From Trinickia symbiotica (GTDB taxonomy: Bacteria; Pseudomonadota; Gammaproteobacteria; Burkholderiales; Burkholderiaceae): a stretch of 64,000 bases of DNA. Positions 7,590-15,925 of this stretch are shown here, piece by piece (the first letter of the stretch is position 1; each line of letters begins with the position of its first letter). The stretch covers positions 49,435 to 113,434 of the forward strand of contig NZ_PTIR01000022.1 of NCBI RefSeq assembly GCF_002934455.1, in the 5' to 3' direction. The translations under genes and the position numbers were made by a program. Under the pieces are notes generated by a model. It did not search any database and was not told where the DNA came from. It saw nothing but the letters and a program-made list of their open reading frames with translations.

Positions 7590-8906
7590 GTGAATTCGAA
7601 CGTCGGTAAACGCAGCCCGTCACCGCGCCGCAACAACAAGACCGCGAGCGGCCGGGTCGCTCACAGCTGGGCTGCCGATACTGGGCCGGGATTGGCAACA
7701 GCCGGCGCCGACAACGATCCGGGCGGAATCGTGACGTATTCGCTCGCGGGCACGCAGTTCGGCTACGACATGCTCTGGGTATGCGTTCTGTCGTACCCAT
7801 CGATGGTCGCGCTGCAACTCATTGCATCGCGTGTGGCTGCGATTACCGGCAAAGGGCTGACGACGAACATGCGCGAGCACTACGCTCCGCTCTGGTTTTA
7901 CGTTGCCGTCGCGCGTTTTCTGGTCGCCAATACCGTCAATATTGCAGCCGATATGGTGGCGATGGGGTTCGCCGCTCGCTTGTTGTGGAACGGATCCGTG
8001 CCGTTGTTCACGTTGTTGCTCGGCGCCGGCTCCATCGCGCTTCAGTGGAAAGTTCCGTACGCCCGCTACGCTAACGTAGTCAAATGGCTGACATTGGGGA
8101 TGTTCAGCTATGTGGGCGTCCTGTTTACGCTGCATGTGCCGTGGAGCGAGGTCGCGTGGCATGCGCTGATTCCTCGTGTGAGCTTCACTGAAGAGTACTT
8201 CTCGATTTTGCTTGCCGTGCTCGGCACGACGGTCAGTCCATATCTGCTCTTTGCGCAAGCTGAGCAGGAAATCGAAGAACTCGCGGATCAAAGACCGAAG
8301 GACAATTCGAGCGGCGATGAAGATAGGACCGAGCGCCATCTTCGCCGCGTTCGTGCGCAAACGTTCGTACGAACCGCACTATCGAATGCCGTCGGCTTTT
8401 TCATCATGCTTGCGGCGTCGGCGACACTCCATGTCGCGGGGAGCCGGCTCGATACCGCCGACGATGTCGCCCGCGTGCTTGAGCCGCTGCTGCATGGATC
8501 GGCACCCCACGTCCTCGGCCTCGCTCTGATTGGGACCGCGTTGCTGGCCTTGCCGCCGCTCACTGGCTCCGCTGCCAATGCGGCGGCGAGCATGTTCCGT
8601 TGGCAGCGCGGGCAAGAAAGGGACAGGCGTATCGCCTTCACGCAGGCAGGATTGACAACGCTTTGCGCATTGTCCGGGGTATCGCTCGCTTTGCTGCAAT
8701 TGAATTTCGTGAAGCTGCTCTATTGGAGCGCCTTGCTCAACGGTCTGACCGTTGCCCCGGTTCTGATTCTGCTTTTGCTGCTGAGCACAAAACGCGCGGC
8801 GATTGGCGACTTGAGCATGCACTGGTTGCTGCGCGCGCTATCCTGGTTAGCAACGCTGGTGACGAGCGGCGCGCTGACCGCGCACTTCGTGCTCGAGGTG
8901 ATCTAA
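7590..8906 (+). CDS. NRAMP-family divalent metal transporter, divergent clade
   Basis: 438-residue membrane protein with about 11 hydrophobic segments. Helix 1 carries DNDPGGIVTYS where canonical NRAMPs have DPGN; helix 6 carries GTTVSPYLLFAQ where canonical MntH has a VMPHN-type motif. The metal-binding Met and the following His are therefore Ser and Tyr, and the helix-1 Asn is Gly. This marks a NRAMP-related clade, some members of which (NRMT) carry Mg2+ rather than Mn2+/Fe2+. A GTG start at 7590 without a good RBS is used; a later start is possible but would eat into the cytosolic N-terminus. A charged loop (EDRTERHLRRVR) follows helix 6. Confidence 0.85.
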   Translation: MNSNVGKRSPSPRRNNKTASGRVAHSWAADTGPGLATAGADNDPGGIVTYSLAGTQFGYDMLWVCVLSYPSMVALQLIASRVAAITGKGLTTNMREHYAPLWFYVAVARFLVANTVNIAADMVAMGFAARLLWNGSVPLFTLLLGAGSIALQWKVPYARYANVVKWLTLGMFSYVGVLFTLHVPWSEVAWHALIPRVSFTEEYFSILLAVLGTTVSPYLLFAQAEQEIEELADQRPKDNSSGDEDRTERHLRRVRAQTFVRTALSNAVGFFIMLAASATLHVAGSRLDTADDVARVLEPLLHGSAPHVLGLALIGTALLALPPLTGSAANAAASMFRWQRGQERDRRIAFTQAGLTTLCALSGVSLALLQLNFVKLLYWSALLNGLTVAPVLILLLLLSTKRAAIGDLSMHWLLRALSWLATLVTSGALTAHFVLEVI

Positions 8907-9027
8907 ATCGGTATCGGTCTCGTTATCGAGATTAGTGGGTTCGCCGACTATGAGAAGCGCGCTTTCCGCAGATGATCGGGGAGCCTCATCGACCGGTCTC
9001 GAAACTGTGTAACTTTGGGAGCAAACC

Positions 9028-10149
9028 ATGCGTGTCGGCGTGCCTAAAGAAATCAAGAATCATGAATACCGTGTTGGGCTTACGCCCGCGAGCGTAAGAG
9101 AGCTGACTTCCCGTGGACACGATGTGCTCGTGCAGGCCGGCGCTGGCGAAGCGATCGGGCTCAGCGACGAGCAATACCGCTGCGTGGGCGCACACCTCGT
9201 CGCCCAAGCCGAGGAAGTCTTCGCGCGGGCCGACATGATCGTCAAAGTCAAAGAGCCACAGCCTCACGAATGCCGCATGCTGCGCCCCGAGCAGATCCTT
9301 TACACCTATCTACACCTCGCGCCGGACCCAGCGCAGACGAAGGCCCTGGTCGATTCGCGTGCCGTGTGCATCGCCTATGAGACCATCACGGGTCCCAGCG
9401 GTGGGTTGCCGCTACTCGCGCCAATGAGCGAGGTTGCTGGACGCATGGCCGTGCAGGCCGGCGCGCATTATCTCGAGATCGCGCACGGTGGGCGCGGCGT
9501 ACTGTTGGGTGGCGTGCCGGGCGTCTCGCCAGGGCATGTCGTGGTCATCGGCGCCGGCGTGGTCGGCACGAACGCGTTGCAGATGGCCATCGGGCTGGGG
9601 GCGCGCGTGACTGTGCTCGATAAGAGCGTCGATCGCCTGCGCCAATTGGATCTGGTATTCGGCAATCGCATCAGTACCGCGTATTCGAACGCGCACAGCA
9701 TCGAAGAAGCCGTGCTCGACGCGGACGTTGTCATCGGCGGCGTGCTCGTCCCCGGCGCCGCCGCTCCTAAGCTCGTCACGCGGGAGCATGTGGCGCACAT
9801 GAAGAAAGGTGCAGTCATGGTCGACGTGGCCATCGATCAAGGCGGCTGTTTCGAGACTTCGCACCCCACCACGCACGCGCAGCCGGTGTATCTCGTCGAC
9901 GGTATCGTGCACTACTGCGTGGCCAACATGCCCGGCGCCGTAGCGCGTACTTCGACTTTCGCATTGAACAACGCAACGATCGGGCACGCGATCGCCCTCG
10001 CGGAAAAGGGCTGGAAGCATGCGATGCGGGACGACATACACCTTCGCCGAGGGCTTAATGTCTGCCAAGGTAATGTGACGCACGAAGCCGTGGCGCGCGA
10101 CTTGGGATACCCGCATGTCGCGGCGGAAACTCTGCTGGCAGATAAGTAG
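9028..10149 (+). CDS. ald: Alanine dehydrogenase
   Basis: Cytosolic enzyme that interconverts L-alanine and pyruvate plus ammonia with NAD+. 373 residues, full length. [20 protein letters not shown] and [10 protein letters not shown] contain the substrate-binding Arg/Lys residues; HLAPDPAQT holds the catalytic His region. The Rossmann site is [13 protein letters not shown], and [11 protein letters not shown] holds the second catalytic region (Asp). ATG 9028 follows GGGAGC. Monocistronic; promoter region 8907-9027 shows nothing distinctive. Confidence 0.96.
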   Translation: MRVGVPKEIKNHEYRVGLTPASVRELTSRGHDVLVQAGAGEAIGLSDEQYRCVGAHLVAQAEEVFARADMIVKVKEPQPHECRMLRPEQILYTYLHLAPDPAQTKALVDSRAVCIAYETITGPSGGLPLLAPMSEVAGRMAVQAGAHYLEIAHGGRGVLLGGVPGVSPGHVVVIGAGVVGTNALQMAIGLGARVTVLDKSVDRLRQLDLVFGNRISTAYSNAHSIEEAVLDADVVIGGVLVPGAAAPKLVTREHVAHMKKGAVMVDVAIDQGGCFETSHPTTHAQPVYLVDGIVHYCVANMPGAVARTSTFALNNATIGHAIALAEKGWKHAMRDDIHLRRGLNVCQGNVTHEAVARDLGYPHVAAETLLADK

Positions 10150-10466
10150 CTCGGTCTTTCCGCCGGATTGCCCTTTACGCCAGCGGAAAATCGGCTCACT
10201 CGCCGCAGAAAAAGGCGTCGCAAAGTCGAAGTCGCCCGCGTAAGCAGCCCGCCCGCGCTCGCGAATGGCCACTGCGCCGAATACCGATACTTGGATCGCT
10301 TTTTCAGCGAGTGCCGAGGTGCTTGGCCATCGCTCCTGGCGCGCTGGTTCCTGCGATACGACGGGTCGGTTCTATCCGTTCCTCTGCTGGGCTGATTAAC
10401 TTGTGCATCGCGCTCCGCCCGGCGGGCGCGTGCCACGAAACCGCCTATCGAGACCAGAGGACAAAG
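10150..10466. other. 317-bp spacer, no gene recognised
   Basis: Between ald and purU. One 75-codon frame (10168-10395, plus) is highly basic with no RBS or domain and is rejected. A weak inverted repeat TTTCCGC...GCGGAAAA at the left end may terminate ald. The purU promoter presumably lies at the right end. Confidence 0.5.
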
Positions 10467-11336
10467 ATGACTGCTCAACGCCCCGACCAATTCGTCCTGA
10501 CGCTGTCGTGCCCGAGCGCCGCCGGGCAGGTCGCGGCCGCTGTCGGGTTTCTCGACCGGCATCACTGTTACGTCGACGCGTTGACCGTATTCGACGACGA
10601 TTTGAGCAACCGCTTCTTTGTTCGCTGCATGTTTCATCCGACCGACGGCACGACGCTGAGCATCGATGCGCTGCGCGAAGAATTCGCACCGATCGCCGCC
10701 GGCTTCGAGATGCAGTGGGCGATCCACGACGTCAATGCGCGTCCGAAGGTGCTCATCATGGTGTCAAAGCTCGAGCACTGCCTTGCGGACTTGCTTTTCC
10801 GCTGGAGAATGGGCGAGCTGAAGATGGAAATCGTCGGCATCGTATCGAATCACCCCGATTTCCGAGCCCTCGCCGAGCAGCACGACTTGCCGTTCCACCA
10901 CTTCCCGATCACGCCGGAGACGAAGGCCCAGCAGGAAGTCAAGTGGCTCGACCTGTTCGAGTCGAGCGGTGCTGAGCTGCTGATCCTCGCCCGCTACATG
11001 CAAGTGCTGTCGCCCGAGACGAGCGCGAAGCTCGCTAACCGCGCGATCAATATTCACCATTCGTTCCTTCCCGGTTTCAAGGGTGCAAAACCGTATCATC
11101 AAGCGCACGCCCGCGGCGTGAAGCTGATCGGCGCAACCGCGCACTTCGTGACCGACGATCTCGACGAGGGGCCGATCATCGAGCAAGTCGTCGAGCGCGT
11201 CGATCATGCTTACCGGCCGGAACAACTGCTTGCGGTTGGGCGGGACGTCGAGTGCATCACGCTTGCCCGCGCGGTCAAGGCATTCATCGAGCGGCGGGTG
11301 TTCCTGAACGGTGATCGCACGGTCGTCTTCCAGTAG
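10467..11336 (+). CDS. purU: Formyltetrahydrofolate deformylase
   Basis: Hydrolyses 10-formyl-THF to formate and THF, balancing the one-carbon pool for purine and glycine metabolism. 289 residues: an N-terminal ACT domain (about 1-85, FVLTLSCPSAAGQVAAAVGF) and a formyltransferase fold. The latter shows SNHPDFRALAEQ, NIHHSFLPGFKGAKPYHQA and the catalytic-triad region HFVTDDLDEGPIIEQ. ATG 10467 follows AGAGG at 6 bases; the open frame continues upstream to 10311 without an RBS. Confidence 0.96.
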   Translation: MTAQRPDQFVLTLSCPSAAGQVAAAVGFLDRHHCYVDALTVFDDDLSNRFFVRCMFHPTDGTTLSIDALREEFAPIAAGFEMQWAIHDVNARPKVLIMVSKLEHCLADLLFRWRMGELKMEIVGIVSNHPDFRALAEQHDLPFHHFPITPETKAQQEVKWLDLFESSGAELLILARYMQVLSPETSAKLANRAINIHHSFLPGFKGAKPYHQAHARGVKLIGATAHFVTDDLDEGPIIEQVVERVDHAYRPEQLLAVGRDVECITLARAVKAFIERRVFLNGDRTVVFQ

Positions 11337-11430
11337 CTGAATCAAGCCCTGGCTTTTTCACCTACGCCTAACCGTTGGCACAAGAATATTGCCGGCGAGC
11401 GCACTGTCATCTCAGTTACAAGAACGCTTG

Positions 11431-11460
11431 CGAGAATCTCCTTCCAACGGAGGATTCTCG
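11431..11460 (+). promoter_or_regulatory. RBS-sequestering hairpin before the purple acid phosphatase gene
   Basis: CGAGAATCTCC and GGAGGATTCTCG pair as an 11-bp stem with one bulge and a 7-base loop. The 3' arm contains the Shine-Dalgarno GGAGGA (11449-11454), and the ATG is two bases after the stem. The structure would hide the ribosome site until opened by heat, a protein, RNA or ongoing translation. Confidence 0.75.
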
Positions 11461-11462
11461 AC

Positions 11463-13151
11463 ATGGCGCAAGAGAAATATCTCGGCAAGCAGCTCGGCGA
11501 CTGCATCCACACCCTTTCCCGCCGCGACTTTCTCAAGCTCGCGGGCGCATCGGGACTTGCGACGGCGGCAGGGACGTTCCCGTCACCGAGCAGCGCCGGT
11601 CCGTCAAGCCTGGATGGCACCCCCGAGCAGGTCCACTTGACATGGGGCGACGACCCTTGCACGGAAGTCGTCATCTCCTGGGCTTCCGCTGCGCAAGCCA
11701 TCAATCCCTGCGCGCGCGTGCGCGGGGCAGACGAGACCAAAGCTCGCTCGATTCCCGCGATTCAGCGCCTCTATACCGATGGGTTGAACGGCGAGACGGT
11801 CTTCACGTACCACGTCCGCGTGCGTTATCTGAAGCCCGGCATGCGCTACGAATACGCTGTGAGCGCCGACAACGACAGCAACGCGGCCACGCCCTTCACC
11901 GCCAGCTTTCAGACCGCTCCGCACGGCCGAGCGCCGTTTCGCTGGACGAGCTACGGCGACCTCGCGACGCCAAACACCGCATGGGTCCTGTCGTCGCCGC
12001 AAAGCCGGTTTGCCGTGCAGGCCGTCGAGCAGTTCGCGCCGCTCTTTCATTTGTTGAACGGCGATCTTTGCTACGCGAACCTGAACCCGCAACATCAGCC
12101 GGAAGTCTGGCGCGACTTCGGCAACAACAATCAAGCGTCGGCGGCCAATCGACCGTGGATGCCGTGCCCTGGTAACCACGAGATCGAGTTCAACAACGGG
12201 GCCCAAGGCTTCGACTCGTATTTGACGCGCTACATGCTGCCCGACAACGGTACGGCGTTTCCGGGACGCTGGTACAGCTTCCGCGTGAGCTCAGTGTTGT
12301 TCGTTTCGCTCGATGCGGATGATGTCGTCTACCAGGATGCGGGTGCTTTCGTCGCGGGTCCCGACCCGCTCGTGCCCGCTCCAGCCACCGGCGAGCAGCC
12401 CATCGAACCTGGCACGTCGTTCTACGTTCGCGGATACAGCAACGGCGAGCAAACGCGCTGGCTCGAAAAAACGTTGCGTAAAGCGGCAGCGGACGAGGAT
12501 ATCGATTGGATCGTCGTGCAGATGCACCAGGATTCCCTCACCACCGCCAAGAACGGCAATGGCTGCGACAAAGGCATTCGAGAAGCCTGGCTGCCGCTTT
12601 TCGATCGTTATGGCGTGGACCTCGTGCTATGCGGGCACGACCACGACTACGAGCGAAGCTATCCGGTACGCGGCTGCAATCATCGCGCAGGCTTCGATGC
12701 GGTGACTGGAGAAGTGGTGGAAACGCTGCAGCCTCGCCCAGTGTTGCCGGCGGATCCGAACACATCGACCTTCGACACAACGCACGGCACGATCCATTTG
12801 ATCCTGGGCGGCGGCGGCACGAGCGCGCCCTCCGACGTCTACGCCGAAAACCCGACTAGCGGGAAGCCGCGTGCGAAGGTCTTCACGAGACCTAACCGCC
12901 CCGTTCCGGGCTCGTCGCCGAACACCTATGTGAGAAATCCGGCGGACGCCCTCGAGGACGCCATCTGGTCTGCGCGACGCGATACCGCAAGTGCATATGG
13001 GATCGCCGTGTTCGATCACGATCCAGGCGAGCGCGGCGGAAACACAACGATCACGATGAGCTACTACCATGCGGTGGGCGCCGACAAGACGCCGGCGCCT
13101 GAATACTCGCTGTTCGAGACGATCGTGTTGATGAAGAAGCGTCGGGGTTGA
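11463..13151 (+). CDS. Tat-exported purple acid phosphatase-like metallophosphoesterase
   Basis: 562 residues. The N-terminus has a twin-arginine signal (SRRDFLKLAG, residues 19-28, then an Ala/Gly stretch), so it is exported folded. A fibronectin-like domain precedes the catalytic domain. Dinuclear metal ligands are visible: YGDLATPN (near 163), NGDLCYANL (near 199), CPGNHE (near 236), VQMHQDS (near 353) and CGHDHDYERS (near 389). These fit the purple acid phosphatase set. Likely role is periplasmic or secreted phosphomonoester hydrolysis for phosphate supply. Single gene behind an unusual RBS hairpin. Confidence 0.92.
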   Translation: MAQEKYLGKQLGDCIHTLSRRDFLKLAGASGLATAAGTFPSPSSAGPSSLDGTPEQVHLTWGDDPCTEVVISWASAAQAINPCARVRGADETKARSIPAIQRLYTDGLNGETVFTYHVRVRYLKPGMRYEYAVSADNDSNAATPFTASFQTAPHGRAPFRWTSYGDLATPNTAWVLSSPQSRFAVQAVEQFAPLFHLLNGDLCYANLNPQHQPEVWRDFGNNNQASAANRPWMPCPGNHEIEFNNGAQGFDSYLTRYMLPDNGTAFPGRWYSFRVSSVLFVSLDADDVVYQDAGAFVAGPDPLVPAPATGEQPIEPGTSFYVRGYSNGEQTRWLEKTLRKAAADEDIDWIVVQMHQDSLTTAKNGNGCDKGIREAWLPLFDRYGVDLVLCGHDHDYERSYPVRGCNHRAGFDAVTGEVVETLQPRPVLPADPNTSTFDTTHGTIHLILGGGGTSAPSDVYAENPTSGKPRAKVFTRPNRPVPGSSPNTYVRNPADALEDAIWSARRDTASAYGIAVFDHDPGERGGNTTITMSYYHAVGADKTPAPEYSLFETIVLMKKRRG

Positions 13152-13188
13152 GGAGCGATGGGCGATGCATCACCCGCCGTCAAATCCG

Positions 13189-13488
13189 TTATCGCCCCGC
13201 CCGCTTTCTCCTTCTGACTAGATGAAGAACGAGCATCAAGACCCAAACCCAAAAGAGCAACGTGGCGATCGGCATCGTCACCAAGCCGGCCCAACCTAGA
13301 ACCTCCATTGCGTACAGCAGTTCACCGAAGTCGTGACCGAGGATGACGCAAGGATGGATGCTCCCTTCGTCGAGCCCGCAGCCGTTGGCGTCAGCCACCG
13401 CCCCGGCGACCGAAACCGAAATGAGGGGCCACAGGCCAATGAGGAGAATGAGCAATAAGGCGGCAAAGTAGCGTTTGAGTGGCGTCAT
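13189..13488 (-). CDS. Small two-span membrane protein, unknown function
   Basis: 99 residues from ATG 13488 (MTPLKRYFAALLLILLIGLW...). Helix 1 (about 9-30), then a periplasmic-type segment with two cysteines (ANGCGLDEGSIHPCVILGHD), then helix 2 (about 65-92) and a basic tail. The NGC...HPC loop recalls conserved hypothetical proteins common in Burkholderiales. It sits 34 bases after the lipase-chaperone-like gene and is probably cotranscribed. The longer open frame to 13893 is a shadow of that gene. Confidence 0.75.
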   Translation of the reverse strand: MTPLKRYFAALLLILLIGLWPLISVSVAGAVADANGCGLDEGSIHPCVILGHDFGELLYAMEVLGWAGLVTMPIATLLFWVWVLMLVLHLVRRRKRAGR

Positions 13489-13522
13489 CGTATAGACCCG
13501 CTCTCGAGCAAGTTCAGTGATG

Positions 13523-14308
13523 CTACCGCAACGGGTTCCCGTCGTGCGCTCGCCGCCGGTCGGCAAAGCTCGTGACCGCCTTTTCGAGTACGCGCAGCAT
13601 GTACTGGCGATGATGATCTTCCGCTTGCTTGTCGTGCCAATGCGGGACCGGATATCGCGGCGCCTGCGCTGGCGCCTGCGGCGCTTCGCTATCTTCCAGG
13701 CGCTGCCGCCACTCTTGCAGGACCTGGTCGAGCTGCGCGTCGTCGTTCTGATACCAGGCTTGCACGATATCGTCGCCGAGTATGCTTCTGCGCAAACGGT
13801 CGCGCTGCTGGCGCCAAATTGCAATGCGGTCGATATCGATAGCGGATGCGTCCCCGACATGCCCCAGGTTTTGCGCCGCAAGCAAATCGTCATGCGCTTT
13901 CATATAGGTCTGATAGCGTTCGACGATTCCGACCGCTTCGCCATACGCGGCCGTCGGTAGTTTGCCTTTCAGATAGCGCCTCAATTGATCTACGCGATCG
14001 TCATCCGCGTTCTGCAGCAGAAACGAATCGATCAGATCGAGCAATGCGCCGTTGAGGATCAGCCGATGGCCTTCGCCGATTGCCAGGCCTGAGTCGCTCA
14101 GAGCAACGCTCTCTGTCGCGCCGGCCGAATCTCCGAGCCCGAAAGCCGTGGCCCCTGCGATCGGCGCACGGGACTGACTCGTCGCAACGAGCTGCTGCTC
14201 CCCACGCCTGAGATGCAGCACACCTATCGATAAGGCGAGGATCGCTGCAGCGACGACGCAGACGTGTCGCCCGTACCGGGCCTTTTCCGCTTGGCGCTGA
14301 ATCAGCAT
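13523..14308 (-). CDS. Lipase chaperone (Lif)-like protein, no cognate lipase nearby
   Basis: 261 residues with an N-terminal membrane anchor (VCVVAAAILALSIGVLHL). The helical region (ALLDLIDSFLLQ, LRRYLKGKLPTAAYGEAVGI, YQTYMKAHDDLLA, WRQQRDRLRRSILG) resembles steric lipase-specific foldases: an anchored helical arm that wraps its secreted client. It is shorter than typical Lif proteins (about 340) and lacks part of the C-terminal repeat. No lipase is adjacent; the upstream gene is a secreted pectinase. ATG 14308 is chosen; the frame also opens at 14344. Assignment by eye, moderate. Confidence 0.55.
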   Translation of the reverse strand: MLIQRQAEKARYGRHVCVVAAAILALSIGVLHLRRGEQQLVATSQSRAPIAGATAFGLGDSAGATESVALSDSGLAIGEGHRLILNGALLDLIDSFLLQNADDDRVDQLRRYLKGKLPTAAYGEAVGIVERYQTYMKAHDDLLAAQNLGHVGDASAIDIDRIAIWRQQRDRLRRSILGDDIVQAWYQNDDAQLDQVLQEWRQRLEDSEAPQAPAQAPRYPVPHWHDKQAEDHHRQYMLRVLEKAVTSFADRRRAHDGNPLR

Positions 14309-14383
14309 CGATATCCCATGACCGAGCCATGCAGACGGGACCATCGATCCCGCTGCATGACTATGCTGGTGAAAACGACGGCG

Positions 14384-15625
14384 TCAGAACGAGCAGGCCG
14401 GAACGCTGCCGGTCGTCGTGAAGCTCGACGTGGTCACGCCGGTCCCCGACGGAACATCGTTCGAGTTGTACAGGCCGACATTTGCGTACTGGTCGCCGCT
14501 TTGCGCGGTGGCATCAAGGCTGACATTAGCCAGATAGGCGTTGACCGGGTAGCTCGAGTTACGCCCGTCGATCTTCGTATAAGCGCCCGATACCGACTCA
14601 GTCGAATAAGCGCCATTGACGAAGATATCCGACAAGGTCGGGCTCCCGCCAGTCGTGCACGTGTTGTAGTTGGTATCCATGACGATCAGATGCTTCACAT
14701 TGATCATGCACGTGTTGACGTAGCTCACCTGTTGCACGGTCAGCGTGCATGGGCCGGTCTTGACGTTAATGCCGTTGGCATCGGTCGATGGAGTCCCGCT
14801 CAAGTCATTCCCATAGACGTAGTTGTTCTGAAAAAGAATGTTCGAGACGGTGTTTTTGTCGATGCTGCCGACGGAAAGACCATGCGTACCGTGCAACTTC
14901 GTGTTGGAGACTGTCACGTTCGAGATGTTGCCGGAATTGGTCTTGACGGCGATCCCGTCATCGCCGGCCTCGATGTCCGAATTGGTCACCGTGGCGTTGG
15001 TGAGACTGTCGATGTCGATGCCATCGGCGTTCTTGCGCGTCGCCGGCGTACGAATCGCTACGTTCCAGGCGGTAAAGCCGTTACCGCCTTCCACGTACAG
15101 ATTGGGATGCGCAGCTTGGGCGAGCGTAACGTTGTAGACGATGAAGTTGGTGATCTTGCTTGCCTGCACCAATCTCGGCGTTCCCGTAATGAGATCGCCG
15201 CGGCCGTCAACCGTTCCTGGTCCCATCAACGAGGCGTTAGTCCCCGAGAAGGACAGCAAGTTGGCATTGCTTCCGTAATTGTTGCCAAAAAGCGTCGTGC
15301 CCGAGCTGATGACGAGGCCCGCGCCGTTGATCGTCAGGCTGCCCGTGTAAAACGCATCGTTGGAGCCCGAAGCCGCGAGCACGACGCTCTGGCCCGTCCC
15401 CGCGCACTGAGTCAGCGCATTCTGCACGCGCGTTGTGTCGTCGGTGGTCGGAGGCGACGAACGTTGAGAGCTCGAGAAGTTTGCGTAAAGAGTCTGGCAA
15501 ACGACTGGATAGGTCGGCTCTGTTACCGTCCGGCTATCGCCGGTCGCAAACGTTTGCGCTCTCGCCGAAACAGCCGCCAGAAATAGCGTCGCAGCCAACA
15601 GACTGACTTTGCAGGTTTTCTTCAT
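14384..15625 (-). CDS. Secreted glycoside hydrolase family 28 (polygalacturonase-like)
   Basis: 413 residues with a Sec signal (MKKTCKVSLLAATLFLAAVS, ARA cleavage site). The right-handed beta-helix repeats are typical of GH28. Motifs in order: ADGIDIDS (for NTDG), GDDGIAVKT (the catalytic GDD), THGLSVGS (the GHG histidine) and NGINVKT (for RIK). The Asp pair and His are kept, but NTD is NAD and RIK is NVK, so substrate preference may differ from plain polygalacturonan. Implies growth on plant pectin. Start ATG 15625; longer frame to 15862 lacks a signal peptide. Confidence 0.9.
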   Translation of the reverse strand: MKKTCKVSLLAATLFLAAVSARAQTFATGDSRTVTEPTYPVVCQTLYANFSSSQRSSPPTTDDTTRVQNALTQCAGTGQSVVLAASGSNDAFYTGSLTINGAGLVISSGTTLFGNNYGSNANLLSFSGTNASLMGPGTVDGRGDLITGTPRLVQASKITNFIVYNVTLAQAAHPNLYVEGGNGFTAWNVAIRTPATRKNADGIDIDSLTNATVTNSDIEAGDDGIAVKTNSGNISNVTVSNTKLHGTHGLSVGSIDKNTVSNILFQNNYVYGNDLSGTPSTDANGINVKTGPCTLTVQQVSYVNTCMINVKHLIVMDTNYNTCTTGGSPTLSDIFVNGAYSTESVSGAYTKIDGRNSSYPVNAYLANVSLDATAQSGDQYANVGLYNSNDVPSGTGVTTSSFTTTGSVPACSF

Positions 15626-15925
15626 GGAGGTAGCACCCCTGTGATAGGTCTTTTCGTATGAGTCATCAAACCGCGGCCAAGCCGACCACAACTGAGCAGC
15701 CCAGCCGCGCGGCATTATGCATGAGAAAGGGTACAAACAGTGTGAATCGTCAAACGATATGAGGCCCGGTGCGTCCAACATCCGGTCGATAATGGCTACG
15801 CATGCCGCTTGGCACGATGGTCGCCCCGGTCGGCCCTCACTCGCGTGGGGCCGACATGCCACATAATCCTCTATAATTGACTATAATTTGCAATAATCGG
15901 GCGGTACCGCGACGCGGAGGGTTCT
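15626..15925. other. 300-bp divergent promoter region with an A+T-rich core
   Basis: Separates the GH28 gene (left) from the ATPase gene (right). Around 15861-15898 base composition drops sharply and carries TATAAT at 15872 and again at 15882, exactly 10 bp apart, followed by AATAAT. This is likely the ATPase promoter. No convincing -35 box is visible. No gene seen. Confidence 0.55.

Noticed and set aside
11375..11393. TTGGCA...TTGCC resembling a sigma54 (-24/-12) promoter before the phosphatase gene
   Set aside because: The GG and GC pairs are separated by 12 bases instead of the required 10.
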